A stretch of DNA of 64,000 bases, taken from contig NZ_JAFKOJ010000001.1 in NCBI RefSeq assembly GCF_017303275.1, positions 1,054,001-1,118,000 on the forward strand, read 5' to 3'. The notes below the pieces were generated by a model. It did no database searches. It was not told where the DNA came from and was given only the letters and a program-made list of their open reading frames with translations. Every line of letters begins with the position of its first letter. Within the stretch, counting starts at the first letter, position 1. The DNA comes from Bacillus sp. NTK034. GTDB taxonomy: Bacteria; Bacillota; Bacilli; Bacillales; Cytobacillaceae. This document shows, one piece after another, positions 62,393 to 64,000 of this stretch. The translations under genes were made by a program, and so were the position numbers.

Positions 62393-62920
62393 CTAACGTA
62401 AAAGATCTATCGGCATCTCAAACGTTTTCCATAAAAATAAAATCCAAAGGAACCCGATTCCCAATGCTGCCAGCGGCCGTTTATGATGAATTCTAAGAAT
62501 AATAAACATGAAAAGATTAAAAAAGAACGACCATTGGATTGACCAGCCATTTGAATGCTCAATGAGGTCCAAATAGTAAAGATTGATAAATTCAATGGTG
62601 GTATATAGAAACACCCATAGTAGAATCCATCCTGCCTGCTTAAAGAATCCAGACGGATAGCGGCCGATGAAGATTAGAATTGTTACCGGATATACGATGG
62701 CCATAATCATGAGATTAATGACAGGGTGCCCAATAAGAATATTCTCAGCAAATATAGTCTTTTTATATTGCCACATTGGGTAATTGCGAAGAAGAAAGTT
62801 TTTTAACAAATCTCCTCCAATTAAAAAAAGGATGGTTGGGTAGTATACACGCCAGTTTCTCCAATCCCCCCATTTCAATCCCGCCAATAAAAAGAGCAAA
62901 TTATAAAATAAGTGCATCAA
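62393..62920 (-). CDS. CBO0543-family membrane protein
   Basis: A 175-residue protein with about five hydrophobic segments, rich in Phe, Leu and Trp (MHLFYNLLFLLAGLKWGDW, LWVFLYTTIEFINLYY). The family is common in Firmicutes and its function is unknown. The start has a GATTTGATGCAC context with a GAGGG-type site. It stands close to two other small membrane proteins on the plus strand. Confidence 0.75.
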   Translation of the reverse strand: MMHLFYNLLFLLAGLKWGDWRNWRVYYPTILFLIGGDLLKNFLLRNYPMWQYKKTIFAENILIGHPVINLMIMAIVYPVTILIFIGRYPSGFFKQAGWILLWVFLYTTIEFINLYYLDLIEHSNGWSIQWSFFFNLFMFIILRIHHKRPLAALGIGFLWILFLWKTFEMPIDLLR

Positions 62921-63061
62921 ATCCCTCTTTCAATACGAATCACAAAAATAAAACATCGCATTAATGAATAAATATATCATTCCTTAACAATATTACTTTT
63001 ATGATTCTTTTCTTCATGAGAGCTTATTAATCCCGATAATCCATCAAAATAAGGTGATTTT

Positions 63062-63544
63062 ATGGTTCTGCCTGCAGCACTTGTAATTGCATTTTATACA
63101 CTAAGTTTCTTTTTCTTTATAGAAAAAAAGCTTTCCTTTTTGCAAAACTCTCTGGTTCTTATGCTAATTTCAATTGCAGCCCGAAACTACACAACCATAC
63201 TTGCTCTTCAATTAAATTGGATTCATATTACAGAAGATTCTATTTTATTTATTGTGTTCTTGATTCATCGTGAAATTATTGGACCCTTTCTAGTTCTTAT
63301 GTTTATAAATATTTATTGGAAAACTCAATCTCGCATAAAAAGGATAACTTTATTCGCCATATTCTTAATCTGTCTTCTTGGTATGGATCTTTTCAGCTTC
63401 ACATCCGGAGTAATTACCTTTTTAGACTGGAATTTAATTAAAGCAGGCATAGGAAATTCGGCTTTTTTGATTGCCGGGCTCGGATTGTCCAGGGGGATAA
63501 TGTATCTAAAGCAGGAGCCTACTAATTATGGAAAAGATATATGA
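63062..63544 (+). CDS. Small polytopic membrane protein, unknown
   Basis: A 160-residue protein with four or five hydrophobic segments (LVIAFYTLSFFFFIEKKL, LFIVFLIHREIIGPFLVLMF, FAIFLICLLGMDLFSF, SAFLIAGLGLSRGIMYL). No family recognised. AAGGTGA precedes the ATG. The next gene starts 17 bases before its stop, so the two are coupled. Confidence 0.75.
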   Translation: MVLPAALVIAFYTLSFFFFIEKKLSFLQNSLVLMLISIAARNYTTILALQLNWIHITEDSILFIVFLIHREIIGPFLVLMFINIYWKTQSRIKRITLFAIFLICLLGMDLFSFTSGVITFLDWNLIKAGIGNSAFLIAGLGLSRGIMYLKQEPTNYGKDI

Positions 63545-64000
63545 AAGAGCTTTTGACGCAAATGAATGGTTTGTATTAGCAAATTTACTGCTATCCCTAA
63601 TTCTTATATGGAAACTGCCCAAAAAACTATCTGGCTTGGAAACGGCAGTTCATCTCACCATCGGCGTATTTATAGGGATGTTCTTCGATCATACCATTAG
63701 TATCAGGCCGTGGGATTTTTATGATGTAAATGATACATCGAATTATCAAATCATTGATCTTGTGAGCTATATTATGTACGGGCCATACAGTTACTTTTTT
63801 ATATATTTATATGTGAAATTAAATCTAAAAGGATATATGAATATCCTGTATGTCACCATCTGGTCTATTGTTGCTGTATTGATTGAATGGTTCTCTGTTA
63901 AGCTCGGCATATTTCATTATGAAAAGGGCTATCAGATGGCCTGGTCATTTCCTATTTATGCATTTGTTCAAACACTGCAAATCATGTTTTATAAAATTTC
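63528..64000 (+). CDS. CBO0543-family membrane protein, cut by window end
   Basis: Open from ATG 63528 (after AGGAG) to the window edge, at least 157 residues. It starts with MEKIYERAFDANEWFVLANLLL and continues with WRPWDFYD-like and SYIMYGPYSYFFIYLYV segments (exact: ISIRPWDFYDV). The pattern of Phe- and Trp-rich helices with a polar start resembles CBO0543 proteins. It overlaps the upstream gene by 17 bases. The stop lies outside the window. Confidence 0.7.
   Translation, partial: MEKIYERAFDANEWFVLANLLLSLILIWKLPKKLSGLETAVHLTIGVFIGMFFDHTISIRPWDFYDVNDTSNYQIIDLVSYIMYGPYSYFFIYLYVKLNLKGYMNILYVTIWSIVAVLIEWFSVKLGIFHYEKGYQMAWSFPIYAFVQTLQIMFYKI

Noticed and set aside
1-64000. tRNA, rRNA, CRISPR array, transposase or integrase
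   Set aside because: I looked for cloverleaf-type segments, evenly spaced repeats and mobile-element proteins and found none that I could support.

Overview
The window is chromosomal DNA of a low-GC, Gram-positive, aerobic Bacillaceae bacterium, probably of the Bacillus/Cytobacillus/Mesobacillus type. Evidence: strong AGGAGG-type ribosome sites with many TTG and GTG starts, YeeI, YcgQ/YcgR, YczE/YitT, CsbD and CspD families, lipoteichoic acid synthase, sortase, a SAM-I riboswitch, and recognisable sigma-B, CcpA, LexA and Zur sites. I see no rRNA, tRNA, CRISPR array, transposase or intact prophage. Family names come from motif recognition only; no database search was run.

Layout. 0-6.5 kb: VanW lipoprotein, a CoA-transferase/acyl-CoA dehydrogenase/DUF3870 operon, a candidate small RNA and a chemotaxis receptor. 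6.5-10.1 kb: a divergent zinc-starvation locus (ycgQ-ycgR permease pair against a COG0523 GTPase plus a coupled zinc-free L33 ribosomal protein gene) with three Zur-box-like palindromes. 10.4-15 kb: SDR enzyme, DnaB/DnaD-like small protein, lone holin, CspD, DUF421 protein, and a SAM-riboswitch-controlled NhaC-family (predicted methionine) transporter. 15-24 kb: sbcDC behind a LexA-like box, Dph6-like and SET-domain genes, YwaF-like protein, type II pantothenate kinase, SelB. 24-34 kb: cell-wall hydrolases, CsbD with a sigma-B promoter, M42 peptidase, AI-2E family transporter, MscS channel, nuclease-helicase fusion, YitT protein. 34-40 kb: LtaS, copper-related Cys-rich protein and YdhK lipoprotein, HK-RR-VTT operon. 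40-47 kb: YheO-type regulator with a perfect cre site, L-serine dehydratase, a dispersed Bacillaceae repeat, nuclease with Excalibur domain, oxidoreductase, YeeI. 47-53 kb: class D sortase with its LPXTA acidic substrate, then a very large membrane protein gene interrupted by one in-frame TGA. 53-62.3 kb: phenylacetate degradation (paaK-A-B-C-D, EthD-like, paaF-G, paaH-J, paaX). 62.3-64 kb: CBO0543-type membrane proteins, the last cut by the window end.

How it works together. Phenylacetate is activated by PaaK, epoxidised by PaaABC(D), isomerised by PaaG and degraded by PaaF/H/J; paaE and paaZ are not in the window. A shared 22-bp palindromic motif before paaK and before paaX is a good candidate PaaX operator. 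The zinc locus would save zinc by replacing a zinc ribosomal protein and expressing a metallochaperone GTPase. The most unusual points are the overlapped, easily missed rpmG paralog, the candidate sRNA with an exposed anti-Shine-Dalgarno loop, the paa operator pair, SOS-like boxes before two DNA-repair genes, and the TGA-interrupted membrane protein in a genome that carries selB.
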